Positions 25,636 through 35,100 of a stretch of 64,000 bases of DNA are shown here, one piece after another. Below the pieces are notes generated by a model. It worked only from the letters and a program-made list of their open reading frames with translations. It was not told where the DNA came from and searched no databases. A program made the translations under genes and the position numbers. This DNA comes from Patiriisocius marinus (GTDB taxonomy: Bacteria; Bacteroidota; Bacteroidia; Flavobacteriales; Flavobacteriaceae): assembly GCF_008974325.1 (NCBI RefSeq), contig NZ_BKCG01000005.1, positions 186,001 through 250,000 on the forward strand. The letters are read 5' to 3'. The stretch's first letter is position 1; each line of letters begins with the position of its first letter.

Positions 25636-25692
25636 TCATTAATTAGTTAACTATGATTTTTCATCAAAGGTCTCTTCAATTATATTATTCTT

Positions 25693-25827
25693 TTAAACTA
25701 ATATCTGTAGCACCAATGCACCGCCAATTATTGCTATTAATATTGCATACACTAAATAATTGAACCATTTTGCAAAAGAGCTCTTATTTTGGGCTTTGGC
25801 ATTATTAGTATTACAACAATTCTTCAT
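25693..25827 (-). CDS. 44-aa single-TM peptide
   Basis: ATG at 25827, stop TAA at 25693-25695. The peptide begins MKNCCNTNNAKAQNKSSFAK, with a CC pair near the N terminus and one TM helix (FNYLVYAILIAIIGGALVLQ). It has the same strand as and sits just upstream of the channel gene. Small size leaves some doubt, but the organised composition (polar start, one clean TM) is unlike random AT-rich sequence. Function unknown. Confidence 0.55.
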   Translation of the reverse strand: MKNCCNTNNAKAQNKSSFAKWFNYLVYAILIAIIGGALVLQILV

Positions 25828-26209
25828 TCACTTTACATATTTTTTGATTGTGATTAGTAAACTGAAATCTTTATTTTATACTTAAAAATGTGGGGCGAAC
25901 TAGTATTAAACGATTAACCACTTAAGTCTTTCATCTCATAAAATCAGATACTCTTTACTATTTTTTTTTAATTAATACATTGTGCCTAAAAAAGAGAAAG
26001 GGTTTACTAAACCAACCAATGAAAAGAACATCCCTTTCTCTTATTAGGACTTTAATTTGTGCTTGAATTGGGAAGTAACTAACACTAACCATCAATTATT
26101 TTTCCTTCCAAAACAGGACTTTTTAACTATTCAGATATCCTTATCATCTCTCAACTTTCTGTTAACTAATAAACCAGAGTATTGAAAAGATTTCTATACA
26201 AGGGACTAT
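25828..26209. other. Intergenic stretch holding a long-loop terminator
   Basis: 382 bp without an ORF of note. It contains the hairpin at 25982-26042. No regulator box of the 4628-type was seen. It separates copper block D (26.2-36.5 kb) from block C. Confidence 0.4.
25982..26042 (-). terminator. Intrinsic terminator for the DUF3347 operon (minus strand)
   Basis: AGAGAAAGGG pairs with CCCTTTCTCT around a loop of about 29 nt. On the minus strand the right arm is followed by a run of T. The loop contains ATTGGTTGGTTT (minus strand), also seen just before the terminator stem in the candidate sRNA at 4668-4790. Confidence 0.6.
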
Positions 26210-26758
26210 CTATTGAATAGTTTTTTGAACTTTTCCACACTTCAACATTGAGCTTCCATAATAAGGATTTCTAATTTCTTCACTTGTGCTTAACCAAGCA
26301 CTCCCTTTATCATACATTGGGCAAAATTGTTGGTACAATGTGCTTTTTGACCCTGTAATAGCTATCATATCGGTAATATCCTTACTCAAGATCTTAAAAT
26401 GCTCTCTTTGGTGGTCTATGGCACTTTCAGCAATATGTTCTGAGTGTTCAGTAGCATCTTCTATAATGTCGGTTAGCTCCTTTTGCTGATCTTTTGTGTA
26501 GCTACTTTTATCAAATGATTTAAGAGAGGCTACTAGTTTAGTACCTGCTTGTGCGGCTTTTTTGGTGTCATCTCCTACTAGAGCATCTTTCAACATAAAA
26601 TAATCAGTAAGAATTACTTCTGTTTTGGCATCTCCCATTTTCATTTTACTATGATCCATTTCCATTTCTCCGTGGTTCATTTTTTCTTTTTCCTGTGCAT
26701 TAGTAAAAGAAATTGTTAACAATAGCATTGCTGCTATACTCATTTTTAAATTTTTCAT
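26210..26758 (-). CDS. DUF3347 periplasmic protein
   Basis: 182 aa. Signal peptide ([18 protein letters not shown]), a short Met/His-rich linker ([18 protein letters not shown]), then one DUF3347 domain (about 50-182) with [31 protein letters not shown] and [12 protein letters not shown]. The conserved Cys, Met and His are suited to copper binding. It is a close paralogue of 27238-27840 and of the C-terminal domain of the CusB-like protein at 15990-17720. Inferred role: periplasmic Cu buffer or chaperone. Confidence 0.9.
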   Translation of the reverse strand: MKNLKMSIAAMLLLTISFTNAQEKEKMNHGEMEMDHSKMKMGDAKTEVILTDYFMLKDALVGDDTKKAAQAGTKLVASLKSFDKSSYTKDQQKELTDIIEDATEHSEHIAESAIDHQREHFKILSKDITDMIAITGSKSTLYQQFCPMYDKGSAWLSTSEEIRNPYYGSSMLKCGKVQKTIQ

Positions 26759-26781
26759 TTTCCTTAATATTTAATTATTAT

Positions 26782-27237
26782 TTATAAACTATCCTTTAAT
26801 TGTGTGATGAAATTGATTATTTCATTCGTTTCTTCCTTTGAGAACGTTGCGTCTTTATGAATTAAGGTGTAAGAATCTAAAGGCATTTCTCCGCTTTCTA
26901 TTTGTTTAATAATTGATCGAAGTTTACTTTTCTTTCTTCGGTTTGATAACGAATCCCATTCGTTGAAATTTAGTTCCGCTTTTCCTTCTTTAATGTGACC
27001 TTCTAAAAACCAGGTAAAAGGTTGCACTTTATTATACCAAGGGTATCGGGTGTTATTACTATGGCAATCATAGCAGGATACTTGCAACTTTTTTTGAATA
27101 GTTTTAGGTACATTATTAACCAACATAAAATCGGTTACTGGGACAATATCGCTTTGGTTGCGTTCTGTGGGTACAAATTGAATTCCCACAAGAACGACCA
27201 ATGCGATAATTGCTATGATTTTTATAGCTTTTTTCAT
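26782..27237 (-). CDS. Haem-binding-domain (Haem_bd) protein
   Basis: 151 aa. N-terminal membrane anchor (IIAIIALVVLVGIQFVP), then VSCYDCHSNNTRYPWYNKVQP with one CxxCH c-type haem site (about 52-56) and the WFLEGHIKEGKAELNFNEW segment typical of Haem_bd. Periplasmic, membrane-tethered. It lies between two DUF3347 genes (1 bp from the upstream one), so it is part of the copper operon; a redox role with the multicopper oxidase is possible (inference). Confidence 0.88.
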   Translation of the reverse strand: MKKAIKIIAIIALVVLVGIQFVPTERNQSDIVPVTDFMLVNNVPKTIQKKLQVSCYDCHSNNTRYPWYNKVQPFTWFLEGHIKEGKAELNFNEWDSLSNRRKKSKLRSIIKQIESGEMPLDSYTLIHKDATFSKEETNEIINFITQLKDSL

Positions 27238-27840
27238 TTAGTTAATTTCTCTTTGCACTTTACCACATTTAAGCATTTTGCTACCATAGTATGGGTTTGT
27301 TACTTCTTCATTCATACTTAACCAAGCTGAACCACCGTCAAACATTGGACAAAATTGTTCGTATAATTTTGTTGTTGTTCCTGTAATTGCTACCATATCA
27401 GTTACATCCTTGCTTAAGATTTTAAAGTGCTCACGTTGGTGGTCTATATCATTTTTTGAAATATGCTCTGAATGCTCAACAGCATCTTCAATAATATCCT
27501 TTAAATCTGCTTTTTTAGCATCTGAATAATTTGAAACATCAAGATTTCCTAAACTTTTAGCAAGGGTTGCACCAAGGTTTTTTGCCTTTACATTATCGTC
27601 TGCGACCAATGCATCTTTAAGATTGAAATAGTCATTTAAAATAGCTTGTGATGCGCCATCTCCATTCATTGCCATTTTCTTGCTTTCTCCATCGTGATGT
27701 CCATCGCTATTATCGTGGTTCATTTCTGAATGATTACCATCTGAGGTATTTTGTTCCTTTTTTGCGTCTTTGCAAGACACCGCTGTTACCGTGATAAATG
27801 CTATTGCAACTATACCTATTGTTAATTTTAGTTTTCTCAT
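27238..27840 (-). CDS. DUF3347 lipoprotein
   Basis: 200 aa. Signal peptide with lipobox TAVSCKD (Cys about 23), a His/Asp-rich linker (HSEMNHDNSDGHHDGESK), then a DUF3347 domain (about 65-200) ending FCPMFDGGSAWLSMNEEV and NPYYGSKMLKCG. It is about 31 bp from the multicopper oxidase gene. The tandem copies with 26210-26758 look like a local duplication. Inferred: membrane-anchored copper binder. Confidence 0.9.
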   Translation of the reverse strand: MRKLKLTIGIVAIAFITVTAVSCKDAKKEQNTSDGNHSEMNHDNSDGHHDGESKKMAMNGDGASQAILNDYFNLKDALVADDNVKAKNLGATLAKSLGNLDVSNYSDAKKADLKDIIEDAVEHSEHISKNDIDHQREHFKILSKDVTDMVAITGTTTKLYEQFCPMFDGGSAWLSMNEEVTNPYYGSKMLKCGKVQREIN

Positions 27841-27871
27841 TACTATTTGTTTTAGTGTTAATATTATTTAC

Positions 27872-30322
27872 TTAAAATCTTACGGATAATCCTCCGCCAG
27901 CTCCAAAGCGGTTATCATAACTTCCCATTAACGAGAAATTTCTAGATAGCATATATTCGGCTCCTGCACTCCATACGGTTTCTGAAGTAAAATCTTTATT
28001 CATAGGTAAATCATCTACGAAACCTAAATCTATTTGGTATTCATAATAACCGAATACAGACAGTTTAGGGAATATCATTATACTGCGTCCTACACCAATT
28101 CTTGGTCTTAGTTTATTATCGACACGCACATCTAAATTGAATAAGTAGGGCGTTAAATAACGCACACCAACAACTGCTGTAGTACTAAATTCATCTAAGC
28201 TGTCTGGAGATTCATTTTCAATATTAACTCCTCCAAAAACTCGTAAATAATCGTGTAGATAGCGTTCATATGTAAATTCTCCTTCCATATTCTCATTCCA
28301 GCCATATTCAAAAGAGGCATTAAATTGATTTCTAATATTCGAAGTCAATAAATTAAAACCTGTAGTATGCGATGCAACATCTGCCATTCCCCAAGTGTAC
28401 CATTTATTAGTTTCTTCAATGATTTTAGAAGCTGGAAATTCATCCATTCTTGGGTCTCTTGGCGTATCATAAGACACTACTCTTGCCATACCACCCATCA
28501 TATGATATAAAATGTGGCAATGGAAAAACCAGTCTCCAGCCTCATCGCCATTATTTCCATAAAATTCTATGGTCATTTTTTGCATTGGTGGCACATTTAC
28601 CGTGTGCTTTAATGGCGAGTATTCACCATTTTCATTAAGTACTCTAAAAAAGTGACCGTGCAAGTGCATTGGGTGGTGCATCATCGTCAGGTTATTGAAT
28701 GTAATGCGCGTTACCTCCTTATTATTTATTTTGATATTATCAGCCTCAGACAATGGTACACCATTCATACTCCAGATGTAACGATTCATATTACCAGTAA
28801 GATTCAATAAGATTTCTTTTACAGGAACATTCTTGTCGTAGGTTGTTTTCTCTGGCGACTTTAAATAATCGTAATTGTATTCGGAAAACATATCCATTCC
28901 TTCTATCTTCATTCCCGGCATAGAATCCTCTTTCTTCATATTCATTCCAGACATTGTTTTGTCTTTATTCATATCCATTCCTGCCATATTAGAATGGTCC
29001 ATCTTACCCATTGCTATAGTATCTTTTGACTTATTCATATCCATTCCAGATGTTTTTGAATGATCCGTCTTCATACCTTTCATTTTAGAGTGATCCACTA
29101 GCATTGAATCTTTAGGCATTTCCATTTTAGAATGATCCATTTTCATCTCTCCATCCATTTTCATTCCCTCCATTTTATCCATCTGCATCCCGTATTCCTC
29201 ATTCATCTCAAAACGCTCATCCTTACCTGGCTGAAATTTTAAGGCGTGTGCACCCATTTTCATATCCATTTTAGCCATTTTTTGCATCATCCCGATTTTA
29301 TCTGGTCGAGCAACATCCATTGCAGGTAAAATTGTACCATTACCTATAAAAGCAGATGCTGTACCAGAACCATCTTGTGCAGTAATTCTAAATTCCATCT
29401 TACCTTCTTTTGGTACCGTGACAATAAAATCATACGTTTCGGCTACTCCTATAAAAGTTTTATTTCTTTCTACAGGAACCACATCTAATCCATCTGAAGA
29501 AACCAGTACAGGCGTTTCCCCACCAAAAGTCATCCAAAAAGAGGTAGAAGCTCCTCCATTAATCATTCGTAGTCTTATTTTTTCACCAGCTTTAAATTCT
29601 GGATAGTCAATGCTTTCTTCTCCATTAATTAAAAATGCAGGATAATATACATCTGCAATATCTGCACCTTCCATACGCTGTCTCCAAAAATCTAATTGCG
29701 CACCAAAAGCACCTCGTGCGATTACTTGATTTAGTGGTGTAGCTGTTCCTTTTTTAATGCCATACCATTCGTTGCCACGTTTTAAATTACGCAATACGTT
29801 CATTGGCTTTTCATTAGTCCAATCAGAAAAAACCAATACCAATTCTTTATCATAATCCAACACTTTTTCTTTAGGCTGAATTACAATGGAACCATAAACA
29901 CCGCTTTGTTCTTGTAACATTGTATGCGAGTGATACCAGTAGGTTCCAGATTGCTTGATAGGAAATTCATATTTCTGTGTATGGCCTGGTTCTATAGGTG
30001 GTGTATTTAAGTAAGGAACACCATCGTAAAAGTTAGGAAGTAAAAGTCCGTGCCAATGCACCGATGTTTCTACACTCATCTCGTTCTTTACATAAATAAT
30101 TGCATATTCTCCTTCGGTAAATTCTAATGTCGGACCAGGAATGGTTCCATTAACGGTCATTCCCATAACGTCTTTTCCTGCTTTATTTACGGTAGCCTCT
30201 CGTAAGGTGATGGTGTGTTCTCTTATAGGAAGGTTATTTATGTTTCCTTCTAACTGTACTTCTTGAGCAAAAACGCCCGTTGTTAAAGCAAGTAGTAAAA
30301 GAAATATCAATTTTGTTTTCAT
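27872..30322 (-). CDS. Multicopper oxidase (CopA/PcoA type) fused to a CopB-like barrel
   Basis: 816 aa. Signal peptide, then three cupredoxin domains with all four copper-ligand motifs: SVHWHGLLLP (about 64), YWYHSHTMLQEQSG (about 127), HHPMHLHGHFF (about 550) and WFFHCHILYHMMGGM (about 600). A Met/His/Asp-rich insertion with repeated MDHSKM-type motifs spans about 350-475. After the oxidase, residues about 660-816 read like a CopB/PcoB outer-membrane barrel (TTAVVGVRYLTPYLFNLDVR and later alternating strands, ending GAGGGLSVRF). CopA and CopB are normally separate proteins. Role: periplasmic Cu+ oxidation at the outer membrane, with the Met-rich segment loading copper. Confidence 0.92.
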   Translation of the reverse strand: MKTKLIFLLLLALTTGVFAQEVQLEGNINNLPIREHTITLREATVNKAGKDVMGMTVNGTIPGPTLEFTEGEYAIIYVKNEMSVETSVHWHGLLLPNFYDGVPYLNTPPIEPGHTQKYEFPIKQSGTYWYHSHTMLQEQSGVYGSIVIQPKEKVLDYDKELVLVFSDWTNEKPMNVLRNLKRGNEWYGIKKGTATPLNQVIARGAFGAQLDFWRQRMEGADIADVYYPAFLINGEESIDYPEFKAGEKIRLRMINGGASTSFWMTFGGETPVLVSSDGLDVVPVERNKTFIGVAETYDFIVTVPKEGKMEFRITAQDGSGTASAFIGNGTILPAMDVARPDKIGMMQKMAKMDMKMGAHALKFQPGKDERFEMNEEYGMQMDKMEGMKMDGEMKMDHSKMEMPKDSMLVDHSKMKGMKTDHSKTSGMDMNKSKDTIAMGKMDHSNMAGMDMNKDKTMSGMNMKKEDSMPGMKIEGMDMFSEYNYDYLKSPEKTTYDKNVPVKEILLNLTGNMNRYIWSMNGVPLSEADNIKINNKEVTRITFNNLTMMHHPMHLHGHFFRVLNENGEYSPLKHTVNVPPMQKMTIEFYGNNGDEAGDWFFHCHILYHMMGGMARVVSYDTPRDPRMDEFPASKIIEETNKWYTWGMADVASHTTGFNLLTSNIRNQFNASFEYGWNENMEGEFTYERYLHDYLRVFGGVNIENESPDSLDEFSTTAVVGVRYLTPYLFNLDVRVDNKLRPRIGVGRSIMIFPKLSVFGYYEYQIDLGFVDDLPMNKDFTSETVWSAGAEYMLSRNFSLMGSYDNRFGAGGGLSVRF

Positions 30323-30387
30323 AGTTATCTTTTTTTATAAAAATACTGTTGGTTAACAGCTTGCTATCTATTAATTATGGTTGGTAT

Positions 30388-30954
30388 TTACACAATTCGG
30401 TCTAAAGGATTCCTAAAATTTTGCTTGTTGTCTTTGTACTCTGTTAAGCTCATACCTGTCTCATTTTTAAATTGATTACTTAAATGCGTTAAATTGCTAT
30501 AATCAAGTAGTTGTGAAATTTCTGTAAAGTTGTTTTCTTGTAATTGTATCAGTTCTTTTACTTTTTCTATTTTCAATTTGATAAAGTATTTTTCTATAGT
30601 TATACTTTCATTAAATGAAAAAATCTTACTGATTTTTGAGTACTCAATATTCATTGTACTTTCTAAATATTTAGAGAGTGTTTTCTCTAATTGTAAAGGT
30701 AATTTTTGCAGTAATTTGATGAGTTCAATTTTAGTTTGTTCTACTAATTGCTGGTCTTGAGCAAGTAGAATTTCAAAGCCATTGTTTTCTAAGGCATCTT
30801 TTATATTTTGAAAATCATCTTTAGATTTCTGTTCATAAATTATAGAGCCCAATTCGATATGTTTTGACTGAATACCCAATGCATCGACATCTCTCTGGAT
30901 TGCTTTAATACAGCGATTACAAACCATATTTTTTATGAATAATTTCTTTTCCAT
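30388..30954 (-). CDS. HMA-like domain fused to an AraC-type DNA-binding domain
   Basis: 188 aa. The N terminus (MEKKLFIKNMVCNRCIKAIQR) has a CxxC in HMA-fold context, about 1-65. The C terminus (about 90-188) is an AraC/XylS double helix-turn-helix with LKIEKVKELIQLQENNFTEI and HLSNQFKNETGMSLTEYKDN. It sits between the oxidase gene and cusC on the same strand, 3 bp from cusC. Inferred: a copper-sensing activator that binds Cu through the CxxC of a domain otherwise used in chaperones and ATPases. Confidence 0.85.
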   Translation of the reverse strand: MEKKLFIKNMVCNRCIKAIQRDVDALGIQSKHIELGSIIYEQKSKDDFQNIKDALENNGFEILLAQDQQLVEQTKIELIKLLQKLPLQLEKTLSKYLESTMNIEYSKISKIFSFNESITIEKYFIKLKIEKVKELIQLQENNFTEISQLLDYSNLTHLSNQFKNETGMSLTEYKDNKQNFRNPLDRIV

Positions 30955-30957
30955 CGG

Positions 30958-32175
30958 TTAGTTGATTAGGTAATTAATCAATGCAGATTGTATGTAATAC
31001 ATCTGTATGGATTCCACCTGATTCAACTCAAATTTGAGTTGTAGCTCTTGAATATCCAGCACGTCGTTAAAATCGATAGTTCCCGTTTCATAATTCTTGA
31101 TGAGAATTTGTTCGGCATCTTTAGCTTGCTTTAAATTTTTAGCTTGTGTGTTGTATGCTATTCTGGACTGATTATGTTGGGATATCGCTTTCGCGAAAGC
31201 TGACTCCAGCACATTTAATCGCTCATCCTTTTGCAAGTTAATTTCTTGCTGTCGCAGTTCATTTTGCTTAGAAATAGATTTATACCGATTATTAAAAATG
31301 GGAATAGAAACAGAAACCATAGGCATCAAAATATCTTTACCATTATCGCTAGGAAATGCATCTGTACGCTCACTAACAGGTAAATAATCCACGCCAAAAC
31401 CTATCGTAGGCAATCCTTCACGCTGATTGAGTAACTCTGATTGCGCTACAGATTCGTAAAGTTTATCGTACTTGAGTAATTCAGGATTTAATGCTAAACC
31501 TTCTAAAGTTTTGATTGAGTCTATTTCTGGAATATTCATCTCTGTAGGAATAGTAATCAGGGCATTTTTTTCTTTATTTAATAAATTATTAAATACAGTT
31601 TGCTCTGCGATAAATTCTTCTTCAAGCACTTCTTTTTTCTGTTGCATTTCGTTCTGGCGTATTTGTAAACGCAGTACATCTACCGCACTCGCTTTGCCCA
31701 CTTCTACAGATGTTAAAGCTAATCGCTCGTAAGTATTTAAAAGCTGGATATTCTCTTCAAGTACTTCTTGCTTTGCTCGAATGGCGTATAGTCTATAATA
31801 CGATTGAGAAACAGAAAGCGCTAACTTTCGTTTTGCAATCGCGATTTCCACATACTCGGTATCTGCCATAGAGGTGGCATAATTTTCACGTGCTGTTATA
31901 GTTCCAAACCAAGGCAACATTTGTTTTACACCTATACGTGCTCGTTGCGCTCCTGTTCTGGTTTCTGGTGTGCTCAAAAAATAGCCTGCGCTTATCTCTG
32001 TATTAGGAATCCAGTCAGCCTCATTTACTTTTTCTTCGGCTCTATTATAGCGCAATTCAAAAGCCTGAATGTCTGGGTTATTAGATTGTGCCTCGTCTAT
32101 GTATGCTTGTAATTGTTGCGCTTTCGCGAAAGCGGAAACAAACAAAAGACAAAGAATTATTAGTGTATTTTTCAT
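30958..32175 (-). CDS. cusC: TolC/CusC-type outer-membrane efflux factor
   Basis: 405 aa, usual OEP length. Signal peptide IILCLLFVSAFAKAQQLQAY; its end is encoded by a palindrome copy (32119-32134), so AFAKAQ forms the cleavage region. Two OEP repeats follow with long coiled helices; a second palindrome copy (31186-31200) encodes ESAFAKAISQ. The start codon overlaps the cusA stop (4 bp), so pump and channel are translationally coupled. It forms the outer-membrane duct of the Cu/Ag exporter. Confidence 0.92.
   Translation of the reverse strand: MKNTLIILCLLFVSAFAKAQQLQAYIDEAQSNNPDIQAFELRYNRAEEKVNEADWIPNTEISAGYFLSTPETRTGAQRARIGVKQMLPWFGTITARENYATSMADTEYVEIAIAKRKLALSVSQSYYRLYAIRAKQEVLEENIQLLNTYERLALTSVEVGKASAVDVLRLQIRQNEMQQKKEVLEEEFIAEQTVFNNLLNKEKNALITIPTEMNIPEIDSIKTLEGLALNPELLKYDKLYESVAQSELLNQREGLPTIGFGVDYLPVSERTDAFPSDNGKDILMPMVSVSIPIFNNRYKSISKQNELRQQEINLQKDERLNVLESAFAKAISQHNQSRIAYNTQAKNLKQAKDAEQILIKNYETGTIDFNDVLDIQELQLKFELNQVESIQMYYIQSALINYLIN
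31186..31200. repeat. Interspersed palindrome, copy 1 in cusC
   Basis: CGCTTTCGCGAAAGC, in frame as AFAKA in the second OEP repeat. Confidence 0.85.
32119..32134. repeat. Interspersed palindrome, copy 2 in cusC (signal peptide)
   Basis: Perfect CGCTTTCGCGAAAGCG that encodes the AFAKA just before the predicted signal-peptidase site of CusC. Confidence 0.88.
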
Positions 32176-35100
32176 TTGTTTGCTCTTTTAAGTTGAAATT
32201 CTTTTTTCCAGCTATACAATACTGGTAGTAGAAAATAGGATGTAACATCTATAATCATCCCACCAAAAATAGGTATCGCCATAGGTATCATTATATCACT
32301 ACCTTTTCCAGTAGACGTAAGGACTGGAAGTAAAGCGAGTACGGTTGTAACGGTTGTCATTAAACAAGGTCTAATACGTTTTCCAGCTGCCTCTAAAGTA
32401 GCAAGCCTTATCCCTTTTTTAGTATCTGGATTTTTACTTTCAAAAGATTGGTCTAAATAAGTGGCCATTACCACACCATCATCTGTAGCAATACCAAACA
32501 GCGCTATAAACCCTACCCATACGGCAACACTTAAATTGATAGTTTTCATATTAAAGAGGTCTCGCATATTCTCGCCAAAGAGACTAAAATTGAAAAACCA
32601 ATCTTGACCATATAACCAGATCATTATAAAGCCACCAGCAAACGCCACAGCAATCGCAGAAAAAACCATCAACGACGTGGAAACTGACTTGAACTGGAAA
32701 TAAAGAATCAAGAAAATTACGAGTAGGCAAAGTGGAACTACAACCGCTAAGGTTTTTTCTGCTCTTAATTGATTTTCATAGGTTCCCGTAAAGCGATAGC
32801 TTATACCTGAAGGAACAACCAATTTTCCCGTATCAATATTTTCCTGAATTAATGCCTGTGCATTCTCTACAACATCTACTTCGGCAAAACCATCGAGTTT
32901 ATCAAATAGTACATAACCAATTAAGAATGTGTCTTCACTTTTAATGACTTGCGGTCCTTGTTCGTAACGAATGTCTACTAACTCGCCTAATGGCACAGGA
33001 TTCCCTTTTTCAACCGGAACATAAATTTTTTTTAAGTCGTCTTCATTACCACGTAATTCCCGTGGGTAACGTACACGAATACCATAGCGCTCGCGACCTT
33101 CAACAGTTTGTGTAAGTGGCATTCCTCCAACAGCTACTTTAAGAACCTCCTGCACATCCATTACTGAAATACCGTATCTGGCCAATTGTTCTCGCTTGAT
33201 ATCAATAAGTAAATAAGGTTTCCCAACAATACGGTCTGCAAAAACAGCTTGTTCTTTTACACCTTCGGCTTGTTTTAAAATACCTTCTAATTGTAAACCG
33301 AAATCCTCAATCGTTTTTAAATCAGGACCCTTTACTTTAATTCCCATAGGCGCTCGCATTCCCGTCTGTAGCATCACGAGCCTAGTTTCAATAGGCTGTA
33401 ATTTGGGTGCAGAAGTAACTCCTGGGAATTTGGTCACCTTAACTATTTCATTCCAAATATCATCTGGGCTATTGATGTCTGGTCGCCAGTTTCTGTAATA
33501 CTCGCCATCGTTATCTTCAATTAAATCATCCCGGTTTGCAGAAGTCTGTAGACTTGCTTTATCATAATTTGCATTTTTCTCAACTTCGTTATTTGGATTT
33601 ACGATGAACTTATTATTTTTGAGGACAAAAAATCCGTCATCATTTACCTGATAGCGTTGTCTTTCACCATTCTCGTTACGTATATATTCAGATTTATACT
33701 GAATTACATTTTCATACATAGAGAGTGGAGCAGGATCTAAAGCAGAATCTGTTCTTCCAGATTTACCTACTACCGTTTCAATTTCTGGAATGCTTGCCAC
33801 TGCCATATCGAGCTGTTGTAGTACACGTTTATTTTCTTCAACTCCTGCGTGTGGTAAGGATGTAGGCATTAATAAGAATGAACCCTCATTAAGTGCTGGC
33901 ATAAATTCTTTACCAGTATTACGCATAATCAAAAACCCAAACGTCAATACCGTTGCTGGAATAATTAAAAACAAAAGTTCATTTTCTAATGCCCAGCGTA
34001 GTATTCTATCATAATACATTCTGAAAATAGAGAATACACCCAGCAGTCCGAAACAGATAATAGATACAAATATCAAATTGAGAAAAATGCTACGGTCAAA
34101 ACCTAGCGGTCTCCAGTATTCGGCAAGAAGTATGACTATCGCAATACAGGAAATAATAATATGAATGAGATTTGCTCGTTTTGCTGTAATAATCTCTCTC
34201 ACACTCAAAATTGCTACGACACCAAAGGCAATTAAAATAAGTCCTAGCCAGTAGCCGAAAATAATCGCCGTAACGCCTAGAATGATGAGAACACTATTGA
34301 CAATGTATTTAGTACGTTCTCTAAGAGTATTATTTCTAAAAAGGAAAGCAGCAACTGGCGGAATTATAAATAGAGCAATAACTAAAGAGGATGCAAGTGC
34401 CATCGTCTTTGTAAACGCCAGTGGACGGAATAATTTACCTTCTGCACCTATCATTGTAAAAACGGGCAAGAAACTGATAATCGTTGTGAGTACCGCAGTT
34501 AAGATTGCGCCAGAAACTTCAGCAGTAGCGTTGTAGATTATTTCGTTTGTGGTGTATTCTATACCGCTTTCGCGAAAGCGTAACTTCTCATCTTCCAAAT
34601 GCCGAATCATATTTTCGGCAAGTATGACGCCTACATCCACCATTGTACCAATAGCAATAGCAATTCCTGATAGTGCAACAATATTTGCATCTACATTAAA
34701 AAGCTTCATCGCGACGAAAACCATCAATACCGCTACAGGTAATAATCCTGAAATTAGAATGGATGCTCGTAGATTAAATACCATTACGATAATTACTAAA
34801 ATAGTAATGAGTATTTCAAGAGTAAGCGCTTCGTTAAGTGTATGAAGTGTTTCCTCAATGAGCTGTGTACGGTCATAGAATGGAACAATAGTTAATTGTG
34901 AGGTGCGACCATCTGCTAATATTTTAGTTGGAAGTCCTGATGATAATTCGGCAATTTGATCTTTTACATTATTAATGACTTCCATTGGGTTTGCGCCATA
35001 GCGAGCTACCACAACACCACCTACAACTTCGGCACCTTCTTTGTCTAGAATACCACGCCTTGTTGCTGGTCCTAAATGAACATTTGCAACGTCCTTTATA

